Assembly: GCA_001695595.3 (NCBI GenBank)
Contig: MBPM02000024.1
Location: 124,001-188,000, forward strand
Length of the DNA stretch: 64,000 nt
From: Plasmopara viticola
Lineage: Eukaryota; Oomycota; Peronosporomycetes; Peronosporales; Peronosporaceae
Reading direction: 5' to 3'
In this document: one piece after another, positions 1 to 11,096 of the stretch
How the letters are laid out: every line of letters begins with the position of its first letter
Position numbering within the stretch: the first letter of the stretch is position 1
Program-made: the position numbers and the translations under genes
The notes under the pieces: generated by a model
What the model saw: only the letters and a program-made list of their open reading frames with translations
What the model was told of the DNA's origin: nothing
The model's database searches: none

Positions 1-2228
1 TTGCACTCATTTCATTCGATAGAGCTTTTTTTTCGGCCTTGTGGAACACAGGCACTTCGTATGTGCACATTGGCCTAGTTTTTCAAAGCAACTCGCCATG
101 TCGTCGACGAGCTTCCAGTAGTAAATGCTCTAGGACGATGCGTTGACTACTTTTCTGCTGACGCTTTTAACTACTTTAAGATAAATCTGACGTAGTCGGG
201 CTTCTTACATTTCCTCTTATCGCTAAACAGAAGTTTCGAGAAATTCAACAAGTATGATCCAATGAAGAGGTCGTGCGGCTGAGCGCCCGCTCAATAATTA
301 AAGTCCATTTCAACAGAGCAAAACGAGTGCTTCCGACAAGACTATTATTTTACGGCCGATGTCGCATTCGCAGCACGAGCATCGAATCCACACAAGCGCC
401 AATGACAAAGTGCATTAAATTACTCAGGCTACAGACCTTGGCGACGCTTTCAGGTCTGCTCTCATCCTGCAGCGGGAGGACAAGGCACAGTGTCTATGCT
501 GCAACTGTTGCTGTCTCACTCAGCAACAACAGGAACACAAGCAAAATGCTAGCTCAAAATACAGACTTAAATGCATCAGGCTAATGAACGCTTTGAATAA
601 TCGTGGTATCGAAAGGCGAGCGGCAGAAGAAGGATATTTATGTTTATCAGAAAGGTGTAGCAAAGGCATTGATATACGGATCTTCAAAACGCGACGTCCC
701 TACGTTAATAAGCGCCACTCGATGGCAGCTAACATGGTTGGCTTTGTGACGCTGATGTCGATCGCTTTAGAAGAGTCTATGTTGAACAGATATCGTGTCA
801 TTATAAATTGACTGCGAGCGCTCGAACACGCATAAGATACGGGCACTCTTTAAAAGCTCAACTGCGCGCACCAGATCTAAAAAATTAAGTATAATCTTAG
901 AGAGTGGAGTTTACCTGACGTAATGGGGAAGTGTCCAACAGTAAGTTTTCAGTCCGATATTGAAGGCCAAAAAATAGGAAAAATGGCTACATTTTCATAA
1001 TGCTCTACAGAAAGAGACCGCGAAAAAGACCAAAAAAGAAAGTCCAAGCACTCTTCAGTAGGCCATACAAACTGTCTCTATCTTCGAGGTTGCCGATACT
1101 CGGCTAATTTACCTCGTTTATCGACCAAGTCGCACAATACAGCGCCAACAAAAATGGGCCATCGTGCGAGCAACTCACAACTACAAAAATTAAAGCGCTC
1201 CAGAAAAAAAGAAAGAAAAAACGACGACTAAATGTTTTCAAGCAACATGAACGCATGTGACACTGTCGGCCACATACCTCCACAATGTACCGCTCATAAA
1301 TGTAAGAAGCTAATGATTACATTAGATATACGATTTATGCTGTCCTCGAAGCAGAATTTTTAGCGTATAAAGATTTGATCGGAAGAGAATTGTCATAGTC
1401 TTCATTGACGATAGATGCAGTCTTAATGGTACTTGGTGAAGCGACTAGGGCTTAAAGTGATTAAGCATTAGATGATGCCATTTAGCATTGGTTAAGATCA
1501 GGCTGTCTATCGTCCTCATCAAGCCGCGTACATGGGTTAAGCATCGACAGCGTTCAGATCGCGTGTTCTGAAGAATATTGGTGTCATCATTGGCATGATG
1601 TGGCTTCGGAAGCGAAAATTATGTGTTAAGGCGTATGACACCTCGCATCAACCCGAACAATTACGAATCAGTTTAGTAGATTCTAGCGAAGCGACGCCAG
1701 GACAGATGAGATGATGGTAAACACGAAGCTTGCATAATTAATGTCGCAAGATTTTTAGCTTCTGTTGGTGGCAAGGCCACCATAGTCGTCAAAGAACCTC
1801 ATAAATAATTTCTTCTCGGCAAATCTGAGAAGGTCGCGTCACGGAAAAGACATTGACTCATCTTTGTAAATAGCCCGCACGAATCCAAGACGGCTGAGTG
1901 CTTCAAGAATCAAGAATGAGAATCTTGTAGAAACAATCCAGCGATCACAAATAAGCGCGCACATTTTTCTCGCATATTCTTCTAGCGAGACGTCTCCGAT
2001 GAGGTTAAGTTGAACACGAAACTTCGCTTTAGCCTGATATCAAGCCTATGACCCTGCGCCAAAGTCCTGAACAGTGCAAGAATGGAACAAAGGGATAGTT
2101 TATTAGATATTATTTGACCAAGCATCTCTGCCTTTCCGAAGTTAACATTTTCTGACAAAGAGTCTGTAGGTTGGCACCACTGTGCAAGACAGTTATTACC
2201 TTAATCTGACATTTGTGCAGACAAACCA
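1..2228. other. No recognisable gene; diverged part of duplication A
   Basis: Short ORFs such as 273-584 and 584-811 have counterparts in copy B (49773-50171 and 50158-50376), but the counterparts differ in start, frame linkage or length, so they are probably not genes. No RNA gene or complete transposon domain is visible here. Confidence 0.6.
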
Positions 2229-2435
2229 ATGCCGCACAAGGAAATACCTCCGGCACCAAATCCGCAAGTCATTGTCTTCGTGCATGAACCTGTTTCGGGA
2301 TTACAGTCCGTTTATTTGCTCAAGCTAGATATTCCTTACCGATTTTCGGCACCAGATGGTCAACTCAAGTATCTGATCATTTTCGTGGGAGCCCAGGTAG
2401 GTCTTACTAGCTTTTGCAAAATATATGAGGTGTGA
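2229..2435 (+). CDS. Hypothetical 68-residue ORF shared by both duplication copies
   Basis: I do not recognise this ORF. It starts at an ATG, reads 68 codons and ends in TGA. The copy B counterpart at 51679-51885 keeps the same start, length and stop, while roughly ten of 68 residues differ, including changes of charge and of glycine. That pattern does not show strong protein-level constraint. The sequence is proline-rich at the N-terminus and hydrophobic in the middle (IVFVHE, YLIIFVGAQ). A GT-rich site follows the AQ codons (CCCAGGTAGG), so the segment could be an exon remnant of a larger gene. It may equally be a chance ORF or TE debris. Confidence 0.2.
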   Translation: MPHKEIPPAPNPQVIVFVHEPVSGLQSVYLLKLDIPYRFSAPDGQLKYLIIFVGAQVGLTSFCKIYEV

Positions 2436-3570
2436 TGAAAATCTGCTTCTTTCGACACGTATGTTACCACGCAAAATAAAGTTGTCACAAGCCACGCTAT
2501 GGCTTTAAAGGGGGCTCAAGCAGTGTAAAGAACACCAACTAAACGTTAATTTGTTCAGTACAAGATCTCCGTTAATTAAATGCCATACCTAAAAACTCTT
2601 GTCAACCAAAATGTAATTGGATGGACCTCAATAAGGTTGAGATACAAAAGCAAATGTACAGTTCCTATCTCTAAACACTGCAAGAAAATTGCGCAGTTTG
2701 CGCGACCACCCCACGACAGTATCAAGAAAAATGTCCTCGATGAGCGATTCAACTCGCGGATAATCAACTAAGCTGCTTCACAAAACTCACACGTTAAAAC
2801 TCAATCTGGCTTACCGTGACTGCTTGAAGAGCGTCGCTTGATGTTTTTATTTGCTTCTAGTCCTTAGGGCTTTTTCTTGTTATCAGGAAACCTTATAAGG
2901 CCTCGAATTTTGAGAACGGAAAGGCTTGTTTCAAGAGGAAAGAGAGCTAGAAAATTGTGTTGCTCGTACCGGTCGAAAGATTTAGCCAGCCAAAAAATAC
3001 CCTGTTCATGCTACTTGCAATCATGTATACGTCGTAAACATGACCCGTGTATCTTCTCAAATAACCATGTACGGTCAAAACTTATCACAAGAGTACTGAA
3101 ATGAACCTGACGCAGAAGACCATAAATCGTAGAGTGGCTCAATTACCTAATAAGCTCTTATATTTCGGACTTCATTCAAGTGTATTCTCGGGTAAAATTT
3201 CACAGTGGCTGCTGCAAACCAAACAATGTAGAGTTCAAGCGATAACTGCCATACTTAGCTTGTAAGAGCTATTGGAAGCGAAATCGTGGCGACAAATAAC
3301 AAATGTGACTCAAATTGCAAAGACAATCTATTTTTGGTATAGCCTTACAGTGGCACATCAAAAAGTTCAAAATTCATGAGGATGTGCCAAAGTATCTATT
3401 ACTGAATGGTTCTTGATATTACTAAACAGGTGAGAGCTGAATACCACGACTGTATATAAGTCGAGGACGAGCGCTGAAAAGTCATTTTATCTGTAGATTT
3501 ACATTTCTGTATCGGCAGGCCTCCAAGAAATTTACAATACCTATCCCGTCGCGCGTCAAAAGCACTAAGA

Positions 3571-3663
3571 GATAAATACTTCAACTGCTATGTCAACGCT
3601 TGCGAAATGTGTCAGCCTTCAGCTAAACAAACCAAACTACCAGGATTTCTTCAGTCTTTTGAA
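3571..3663 (+). pseudogene. Ty3/gypsy integrase zinc-finger scrap (copy A)
   Basis: About 30 codons read as DKYFNCYVNACEMCQPSAKQ followed by TKLPGFLQS. This resembles the C-terminal half of the H2C2 zinc-binding domain of Ty3/gypsy integrases: a CxxC pair (C-E-M-C) followed by a lysine-rich segment and a G-[FL]-L-Q motif. Neighbouring frames are closed, and no protease, RT or integrase core is readable nearby. It is therefore a small relic of a decayed element. The motif is visible; the family call is inference. Confidence 0.45.
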
Positions 3664-4860
3664 TTTTTTAAAGGCAGAAGGTCGAGATTTTAAAAACTTT
3701 GTAGTGTTTCTACCGGAGAACCAAAAACAATTCCAATACGGTCATGGGGTTTGCTGATCGTTTTACAGAATGAACTAAATTACCATAAAAAACACAAAAA
3801 TTTATAGGCGTCACTGATGATTGGATGAGTAAGTTAATTGGACGAAAACAGAATGGTAGTGATTAAATATAACAGTAATCAGTTGCTGCAATCTTTCCAG
3901 TGACTGTATCTTTGAATTACCGACGTCACTCTTGCGGCTCGCTGGCGTTATCACAACATGATCGACACTGACGGCGCCAATGTGGATCAATACGTTGCCG
4001 TCTCTATTTATTTTGAAAAATCTTTTGCTGGCGTGACGACTGAAAGTTTTCGCCAGGCCTCTAAAAAGGATGTTAAGTTTTCCCTATAACTCTCACTGCG
4101 ACGGAAGCGATGCTGTTTGATGGGTTAGATGAGAAGCAGCAGATGCATTGATGTAAGAACGGTTGGATTTTCTAAGTGTTTGTTGAGCTGGAGAACCAGT
4201 ATAGATTCTTCGATCGGTGGATACTTAATGTATTAAATAAGGTCATAGACTCAAGTGACTTGTTGTAAAAAAAAACTGGTGGTGTCAACAAATCGACGTC
4301 AAAAGCAAAAATTGGTATCAGAATCGCCAGGAACGGAAGTGGATAATGAACACTAATTAGCACTTGCCAAGGATAGGGGGTTTATAAAGTTGCTCTATCG
4401 GAGCGCCTTGAGCCCAAAAATGGGAACGACGCCATAAATATTAAAACGGTGGACATTGTCACAATCTACCGTTAGACCGCATAGCAAAGATTTCGAATTT
4501 TTATACTCTTTATCAAGCTGGAGCGTTTTCATGCGTAGCGTACTCGATGACAAGGTAGTCGTGGCAAAGGCGCTCCATAGTTTATAGAACTTGACGCGCT
4601 AATCCGAACTTTTGCAGGAACGTTTATGTGTGGCTTGGCGTCGGGCACCTACGACATTTTTTTCTATAGAAATTTGGCTAATATCTTCAGCGCACTTACG
4701 ATACCGAATCATGGTATATTACGTCGGCAGCTTATTTGCTTTTCGTAATTTACCAGCGAGGGATGTCTCGAGGCCGTGCTCGAAAAAAGTCTGCCGACCT
4801 AAGTGTCGAGACAAGTTTACGTGCTGGCAGTTTCCAATGTAGCCGCCAGGGATTGCTCTT

Positions 4861-5133
4861 TGCCCTCGGCAGAATTTGACAAAGTATAATCGACGGAAGC
4901 GCTGGCGTGAACTCAACGATATCCTTCACAAGAACAAGGAGGCAACAATTGAGACAGCACGTCAATTAGAACTCCAATGTGAGCAAGAATGACATTTAAG
5001 GTGTGCTCGACTACGAACCCTTCAGACAAAATTGGAAACTAATACCGAGGGTGAATGTAAATTTCTGAAAAATTACCTGACATACGCTTCGAAAGTGATG
5101 AGCCATAAAGCTGACGCAGCAAAGGAAGCTTAG
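4861..5133 (+). pseudogene. bZIP-like coiled-coil scrap (copy A)
   Basis: One frame reads 43 codons beginning CPRQNLTKYNRRKRWRELND, then a TGA at 4990-4992, then 46 more codons to a TAG. The order C-x-x-N-x-x-x-Y-x-R-R-x-R followed by acidic and basic residues with spaced leucines recalls the basic region and zipper of oomycete bZIP factors. The match is short and the frame is broken, so this is at best a decayed gene fragment. Copy B preserves it at 54159-54431. It could also be chance low-complexity coding potential. Confidence 0.27.
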
Positions 5134-5776
5134 CGGCGTCCTTTTATCGCACCCGTACTCATATGCTTTGCAACTTATTCAGCGACGTAATTGTCGAGGT
5201 CGAAGAATCGTTGGACGGATCTGACTCACCCGCCTTACCACCAAAATTATATTGAGAAAGCCAAAAGGATTACGTCCGATCAAGAAAAAGCCCAAACTCT
5301 CACTTGATGTGAAGTGGTTGCTGACCAAAAAGGCTTGCATGTCTCCCACGGCATTGTGACAAATTACAATGGTGGCAACTTTACCGAAGCGGTAAAAATT
5401 CGATTGTGATAGGCTTGGTGGGTCAGCGAAAATTATAGTCATCACGACGCTGCGAGATATGTGCGCGGTGATGTTCAGCACGTCGTCGGACCACGATAGA
5501 GAAGCTTGATTTCGTTGTTTCATGGCCGGCAGGCTGGCTAGAGCAATAAATTCTCAATGTAGCACCACAATATGGTGGATTCCACAAATCATGCGAGGGT
5601 GTAACTCGAGTTGCAGAAGCTACAGTACCCACAATTTTACTCGGAGGGATGTCCTGGGCAATGTCTTAAGCTCGGCACGCTGTCTAGCTTTTATATTCAG
5701 GACTTCTGTCTCAACCACACAGTCTTGGCAAACACCTTCCCATTGTCAATAATCACGGAGGTACTACCACCAGCAT

Positions 5777-5922
5777 TGTTAACATTACACCGCTGAATGC
5801 ATGTTGAACAGGTGGATGGCTTCACAGTCATTACAAGTACGTCTCAATTAGTAATTACATATGGTAGCCGTTCATTGGTCAGGATAAATATATTCACTTC
5901 GGTTTCTACTTTCTTCTCAACA
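5777..5922 (+). repeat. 5' LTR of Copia copy 1 (146 bp)
   Basis: It has TG...CA termini and is identical by eye to the 5' LTR at 55075-55220. It differs from its own 3' LTR at about four positions (for example CAGTCATT versus CAGTAATT). Confidence 0.93.
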
Positions 5923-5970
5923 GGTTAACAGCCGCAAACAACAGCCTCGCATCACCACACCGTCACCGCC

Positions 5971-8900
5971 ATGACTACCAAGCGCACCAAAGTCCATCTA
6001 GGAGATGGTAACTACTACCATTGGGAGTTAAACATGAGAATGGCCCTCGCGAGAAAAGGGCTTCTGGGACACATTATGGGCGCGAAGGACGAGAGCGAAA
6101 TAACGGAGACGTGGCTCGTGAATGACGCCAAAACATTGGGTATAATTGCCCAGACCGTCGAGATACAACACCAGACCAAGATACGGTCTGCTACTCGTGC
6201 CTTGGAGGCATGGGGAACGCTTCGCGATTTCTACCATCGTTCCACTCTACACAACCGTGTCACGATGACACGGCGCCTTCATGACTTTGAGATGGAGAGT
6301 GGCACTCTCATGGTAACATCTGGACGCGTTCGATGAGATGGTCGTGGGACTCCAGATGACGGGAAAGCCGGTGGATGAATCAAGACAGCTAGTGGTGCTT
6401 CTGAGCAGCTTGCCGGCGGAATATGAATAATGTTCTCTATCGTGGAGAACGCCAAGGACATCACTCTGATCGAAGTCAAGGAGAAGCTGTTGAAGGAGTC
6501 AGACAGACTACAGAAAAAGGAAGCAAGTGAGAAAGCGTTTCGAGCCACAGACAATGATGAACGGATCAAGGGCAGACGAGGAAGTGGCCGCAAAATTTAC
6601 GTGCCACGCAAGGGCGGCGGTTTTCGGGGAAAATGCTTCAATTGTGACTAGACTGGTCATATGAATCGGGACTACCCAGCTGCTGAGAACCGTTCCAGAA
6701 ACCATTATAGCGGTAATGATGCAGTGTTTGCTGTGGGGGATGAGCAATCAGTAAGCTGGCTGATCGACAGTGGTGCGACGTCACACATGACCCCTCACCG
6801 AAGTGACTTGATCGACTTCAAGCAACTTAAAGACGACATCAAGGTAACAATTGCAGATGGCAGAAAGTTACGCGTCGAAGGAGCTGGAACGGTGAAGCTT
6901 ATCAGCTTAGATGGAAGACGCATATCGATGATGGAAGTGCTGCCTATCCCTGGACTTGACCGACGTCTACTGTCGGTGGGAAAGCTTGCCGAACGTAATC
7001 TAAGTTTGAAGTTTCAGCGTGCTTCGTGCATCATTTGGGACAAGAACGAAGCTTTGGCAACTGGGGCAAGAAATGGGAAAGCTTACACACTGGATTGTCA
7101 GCAAGAGGAGGCACGATTGGTGCAATACTCGGGAGTTGATAGTCAGTGGGAGTTATGGCACGCTCGTATGGGACATCCAAGTGAGGACGTTTTAGTGAAG
7201 ACTATGCGATCCACAGAAGGTATTCCTGCGCTAAAACAAAGTATCAAGACCCTATGTGGTAGATGCATGAAGGGCAAGCAGACGATCGAAGCCTTTCCAG
7301 GACGCTCCATGACAAAGACATCACGTGTATTGGAATTAGTCCACACAGACGTGATGGGACCCATGAAGACACTTTCAAAAGGAGGTGCTAAATAGATTTT
7401 GACGTCTGTGGATGATTATTCACGATATGTGGTGGCTTACTTTCTGGCAAAGAAAAGTGAAGTTGCCGACAAGATCAAGATGCTCAAAGCACTGCATGAG
7501 AATCAGTGGGGAACCCGTATCAAGTGCCTGCGTTCGGACAACGGAACGGAGTTTGTCAACACGACAGTTACGGATTTATGTCAGCGGAACGGTATCATAC
7601 ATCAGCGTACAGTTCCATACAGTCCCCAACAAAATGGAATTGCAGAACGAATGAACCGTACGATAATGGAAAAGGCACGGAGCATGCTACACTACAAGTG
7701 TGTTCCGACATGTTGGTGGGCAGAAGCAGTAAGCACTGCGGTGTACCTGATCAACCGGTCTCCTAATACAATGCACCCAAATAACACCCCATATGAACTG
7801 GGATTTAAGATGAAGCCTCGGATGGATCATTTAGGGTGTTTGGGTCTCATGGATTAGCTCACGTTGATCAAGTGAAGAGGACGAAGCTCGAAGCCAAAAG
7901 CTTCAAGTGCATGTTCCTTGGTTATGCCGAAGACACCAAGGGATACCGAGTTTACGATTTGGAGAAAGACAAGATATCAGTATCACGGTCGGTGAAGCTG
8001 GACGAGCGTGAAGTGGGCGGCATTTATGAGACACACCCGGCCAAACAAATAAAAGTGATACACGTTACCAAAGACAACGATGAAAGTGCTGTGTCCGGGC
8101 CGACGGAACACCAACAAGATCAAGATGAACTTATGGAGTTTGAAGGAGAAGATGAAATTCCAGATGCTCCAATGAATGAGGAGGAGTCCGACACAAATGC
8201 GTCAAGGGTCGAGATGCTTCGATTACCGACCTCAGTACACTCTGAACTGACAGAGTACAGAACTCCTACACTGGATGCACAGGAAGATCGATTGGTATTT
8301 CGCCCGCAAGTGGAACGTTCAAGGCGTACATATGAACCAATGTTGTTGGAAAACGGATCAGATGCCGATGAAAGTCTGGGAGTAAGCTAAAGACCACCAT
8401 CTCCAAAGCGTGCAAGGATTGATGAAGACGGCCTAATAGCTGAAGCTATTCTCGCTTACGCTGTGAGTGTTGGTGAAGAATCAGACTTGCCTACCACGTA
8501 TGCGCAGGCAATGTCTAGTGACGAGGCAGAACAGCGGCAACAAGCGATGGACGCCGAATTACAGTCGCACCACAAAAACAAAACATGGACACTCGTTCCA
8601 CGAGAATCAATTGGACGTACGATTGGATGCCGCTGGGTTTTTGCTAAAAGGCGTGACCAGAATGGATGTGTTGTGCGCTACAAAGCATGATTGGTGGCTA
8701 AAGGTTTCAAGCAGAAATACGGCGTGGATTTCTTCGAGACTTACTCTCCAGTGGCAAACATGAACTCAATTCGAGTTGTACTCGCAATGTGTGCGGTATG
8801 AGGCTACAAAATGGAACAGCTGGACGTCGACACCGCCTTACTCAACAGTGTACAGTCGGATCGTGTTCACATGGAAGTTCCAATTGGTGTTAAGGGAGCT

Positions 8901-10071
8901 CAAGGATTTGCGCGTCAGCTGAACAAAGCTATATATGGTCTCAAGCAAGTTGCAAGCGCTTGGAACAAGACGATCGACCACGTGTTCAAGAAGAACGATT
9001 TTGAAAGTTGTGGAGCGGATCAATGCGTCTACGTGAAGAAAGTGGAAGAAGGTTTTGTGTACGTATGTCCTTATGTCGATGATATGATCATTGCAGCCAA
9101 GACGAGCGACGAGATTCTAAAGGTCACGGGGATGCCTAAAAGTGTTTTCATGATGAAGGATCTTGGTATGGCGAAGTTCATCTTGGGCATGGAGATCGAC
9201 CACGACATGACAGCTTCCACACTAATGATCAAGCAAACACGCTACATTAGCGACGTGGCTGAGCGATTTGGACAGAAAAATGCCAAGAACGTCGACAATC
9301 CGTGTACGTCCGGTCTCAAGCTGTCAACATCACAGTCACCAAGTACAGAAGCTGAGCGTTCAGAGATGCGGTCAAGACCATACCGCTCACTAATTGGATG
9401 TCTGCTATATGTTACAACTTGCACTCGGCCGGACGTCGCATACATCGTGACACAACTGTCTCGATTTCTCGAAAATCCGGGGTTACCACATTGGAACGCC
9501 GCAATTCGTGTATTGCGCTTCTTCAATTCGACACGTCATCATGGGATCGTTTACCAAAGAGAAACGGGAAAGGTGATTGTAAAAGCTTTTTCGGATGCTG
9601 ACTGGGGTAGCAACACCGATGACAGACGGTCTGTCTCAGGTGTGTTGATCAACATTGGTAAAGCTCCAGTTGTATTCAAGTCCAGGTATCAGACAAGCGT
9701 TGCACTAAGTTCCGCAGAAGCAGAGTATATGGCGCTCAGCTTGTGCACACAAGAAGTACTTTGGGCGCGCGCAATGCTCAAGGACATGGGTCAAGAACAA
9801 GTGGGAGGCACGCAAATATGGGAAGACAATCAAGGTGCGATAGCTTTGGCAAACAGCGCGGGCTACCACGCCCGTACAAAGCACGTGGACATCAGACATC
9901 ACTTTATTCGGGAGAACGTTCAGCATGAAATTACTCAAGATTGGCTACATTGATACAAGGAGTCAGCTTGCAGATATGCTAACCAAGGCGCTTGGAACCA
10001 AGATGCTGAAGTATCTGCGCGAAGCCTCCGGAATCAAGACCAAGTCAGCAACAAAGGACACACAGCATTAG
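5971..10071 (+). pseudogene. Copia gag-pol polyprotein, copy 1, inactivated
   Basis: The reading starts at the ATG at 5971. Gag (5971-6336) is broken by a frameshift near 6310-6336 shared with copies 2 and 3. The zinc knuckle near 6633-6675 has a TAG inside it and tyrosine in place of the last cysteine. The protease motif IDSGATSHM is near 6763. The integrase zinc-binding region (HARMGHP, LCGRCMKGK) lies near 7155-7270, and the integrase core (SDNGTEF, YSPQQNGIAERMN) near 7536-7660. The RT YVDDM motif is near 9073, and RNase H (ADWGS, AEAEY, TKHVDIRHHF) at about 9600-9910. Further stops lie at 7393-7395 (TAG), about 7856, 8688-8690 (TGA) and 8799-8801 (TGA), most shared with copy 3. It cannot make a full polyprotein. 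Confidence 0.93.
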
Positions 10072-10084
10072 CGGTGAGTGGGAG

Positions 10085-10221
10085 TGTTAACATTACACCG
10101 CTGAATGCATGTTGAACAGGTGGATGGCTTCACAGTAATTACAAGTACGTCACAATTAGTAATTACATATGGTAGCCGTTTATTGGTCAGGATAAATATA
10201 TTCACTTCGGTTTCTATTTTC
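10085..10221 (+). repeat. 3' LTR of Copia copy 1, truncated at base 137
   Basis: It starts TGTTAACATT and runs 137 bases to CTATTTTC, exactly the base at which a LINE interrupts the 3' LTR of copy 3. It is followed by GGAAAAGGTTGGG, the 5' end of that LINE. Confidence 0.92.
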
Positions 10222-10234
10222 GGAAAAGGTTGGG
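10222..10234 (+). mobile_element. 13-bp stub of the non-autonomous LINE
   Basis: GGAAAAGGTTGGG equals the first 13 bases of the elements at 17685, 20758 and 59498, and sits at the same LTR position as the 59498 insertion. From 10235 the sequence is unrelated, so this is the duplication breakpoint or a deletion endpoint. Confidence 0.8.
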
Positions 10235-10960
10235 TAAATTGTTTTCATTAACTTTTTACCTAATCTAAACTAAAAATTAATAAAGGCAAGGTATAGAATA
10301 CGTTCTCCTATACCAAGACACGAAAGACTTGAGTTACGTGTCGGTGATAAGTAGCAAGTAGCCCTGGTGTGCGGGTAAATGCCACCAACCGAGAGTTTAC
10401 ATACGCTGGCGAGGTACATTGTGTTGACTTGATCGGATTCCACAGGGATGTGGCTTGAAGATCGAGAAGGTCCAATATATTCTTTCCAGTAAAGTACTCC
10501 TCGCGGAGGACAAGTGGACAGCCCATCCAGCCTGAAGCTTCAATTCGCGAGATGATTTCTGTAAGGGAAATCATTACTGAGCACCAATAGTGCTCTATGA
10601 GTGGATAAGGTACCTGTCGAGATCTTGATGTCAATGTACGCGCAATTAAGTGCATTGATGTTGGGTGATTGGCTTGGACCGTGATTCACGAACTGCTTGA
10701 GAACCGTATTGTGGCGGTAGTCTTCTTGTAGTTTCCCACAAAAAAACCCGAAATCTGTCCCAAAATTGTCCAATCTATAATAACACATAATATTCCGGTC
10801 TGCGCCAATGTGCCCAGTCGGTCTATGGAATCAGCGAGGACAACGCTGGTTCTACACCCCAAAATAAACCGCACTCATTAAAGAGGGCAATAAGTCGCAT
10901 TGACTTCGCAACTCAAAAAGTGTAACCAGATTGTAGTCATAACATCGTCATAGACAATGT
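10235..10960. other. Unassigned spacer between duplication A and the LINE
   Basis: A minus-strand ORF at 10655-10308 (115 codons) and overlapping frames to 10874 are open, but I recognise no domain in them. The region may be decayed transposon sequence. No RNA gene was seen. Confidence 0.5.
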
Positions 10961-11014
10961 AATGAGCCATAAACGTAGTCATAGTCATAGTTGAAGTCGT
11001 AGTCATAGTAGTAA

Positions 11015-11050
<36 letters not shown>
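11015..11050 (-). repeat. (CTA)n microsatellite tail of the LINE
   Basis: Twelve perfect TAG units are present on the plus strand, with imperfect TAG/CATAG repeats extending down to about 10980. The position, immediately beyond the LINE ORF2 stop, suits a simple-repeat 3' tail used in place of poly(A). Confidence 0.8.
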
Positions 11051-11096
11051 CCATAGCCGTGAATAATGTCGTGATAGATCGTCTTCATCGATTGAG

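Larger units (their letters stand above)
5777..10221 (+). mobile_element. Copia LTR retrotransposon, copy 1 (3' LTR truncated)
   Basis: The 5' LTR (5777-5922) begins TGTTAACATT and ends CTCAACA, and the matching 3' LTR (10085-10221) stops 9 bases short of full length. A purine-rich tract (GCGGTGAGTGGGAG) precedes the 3' LTR, as expected of a polypurine tract. Internal sequence encodes gag, protease, integrase, reverse transcriptase and RNase H in Copia order. The left flank ends AGCAT, the same 5 bases that flank both sides of copy 3. There is no right-hand TSD, because the element is cut at a LINE junction. It is the duplicated twin of the element at 55075-60641. Confidence 0.95.
1..10234 (+). 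repeat. Segmental duplication, copy A (left edge may lie outside window)
   Basis: This block is repeated in the same orientation at 49398-59510. The first bases of the window match 49398 onward, and the last matching base is 10234, 13 bases into a LINE remnant. From about 3450 to 10234 the copies differ only at scattered bases, whereas 1-3400 is visibly more diverged (substitutions every 10-20 bases plus indels). Copy A lacks about 190 bases that copy B has near 49737-49936, and carries about 125 bases near 2050-2180 that copy B lacks. The block contains non-coding sequence, TE scraps and one Copia element. Confidence 0.93.

Noticed and set aside
273..811. Two adjacent small ORFs as a gene pair
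   Set aside because: The copy B counterparts have different starts and altered frame linkage, and no domain is recognisable.
11015..11050. CRISPR-like or regulatory repeat array
   Set aside because: It is a simple trinucleotide microsatellite at the 3' end of a LINE, with no spacers.
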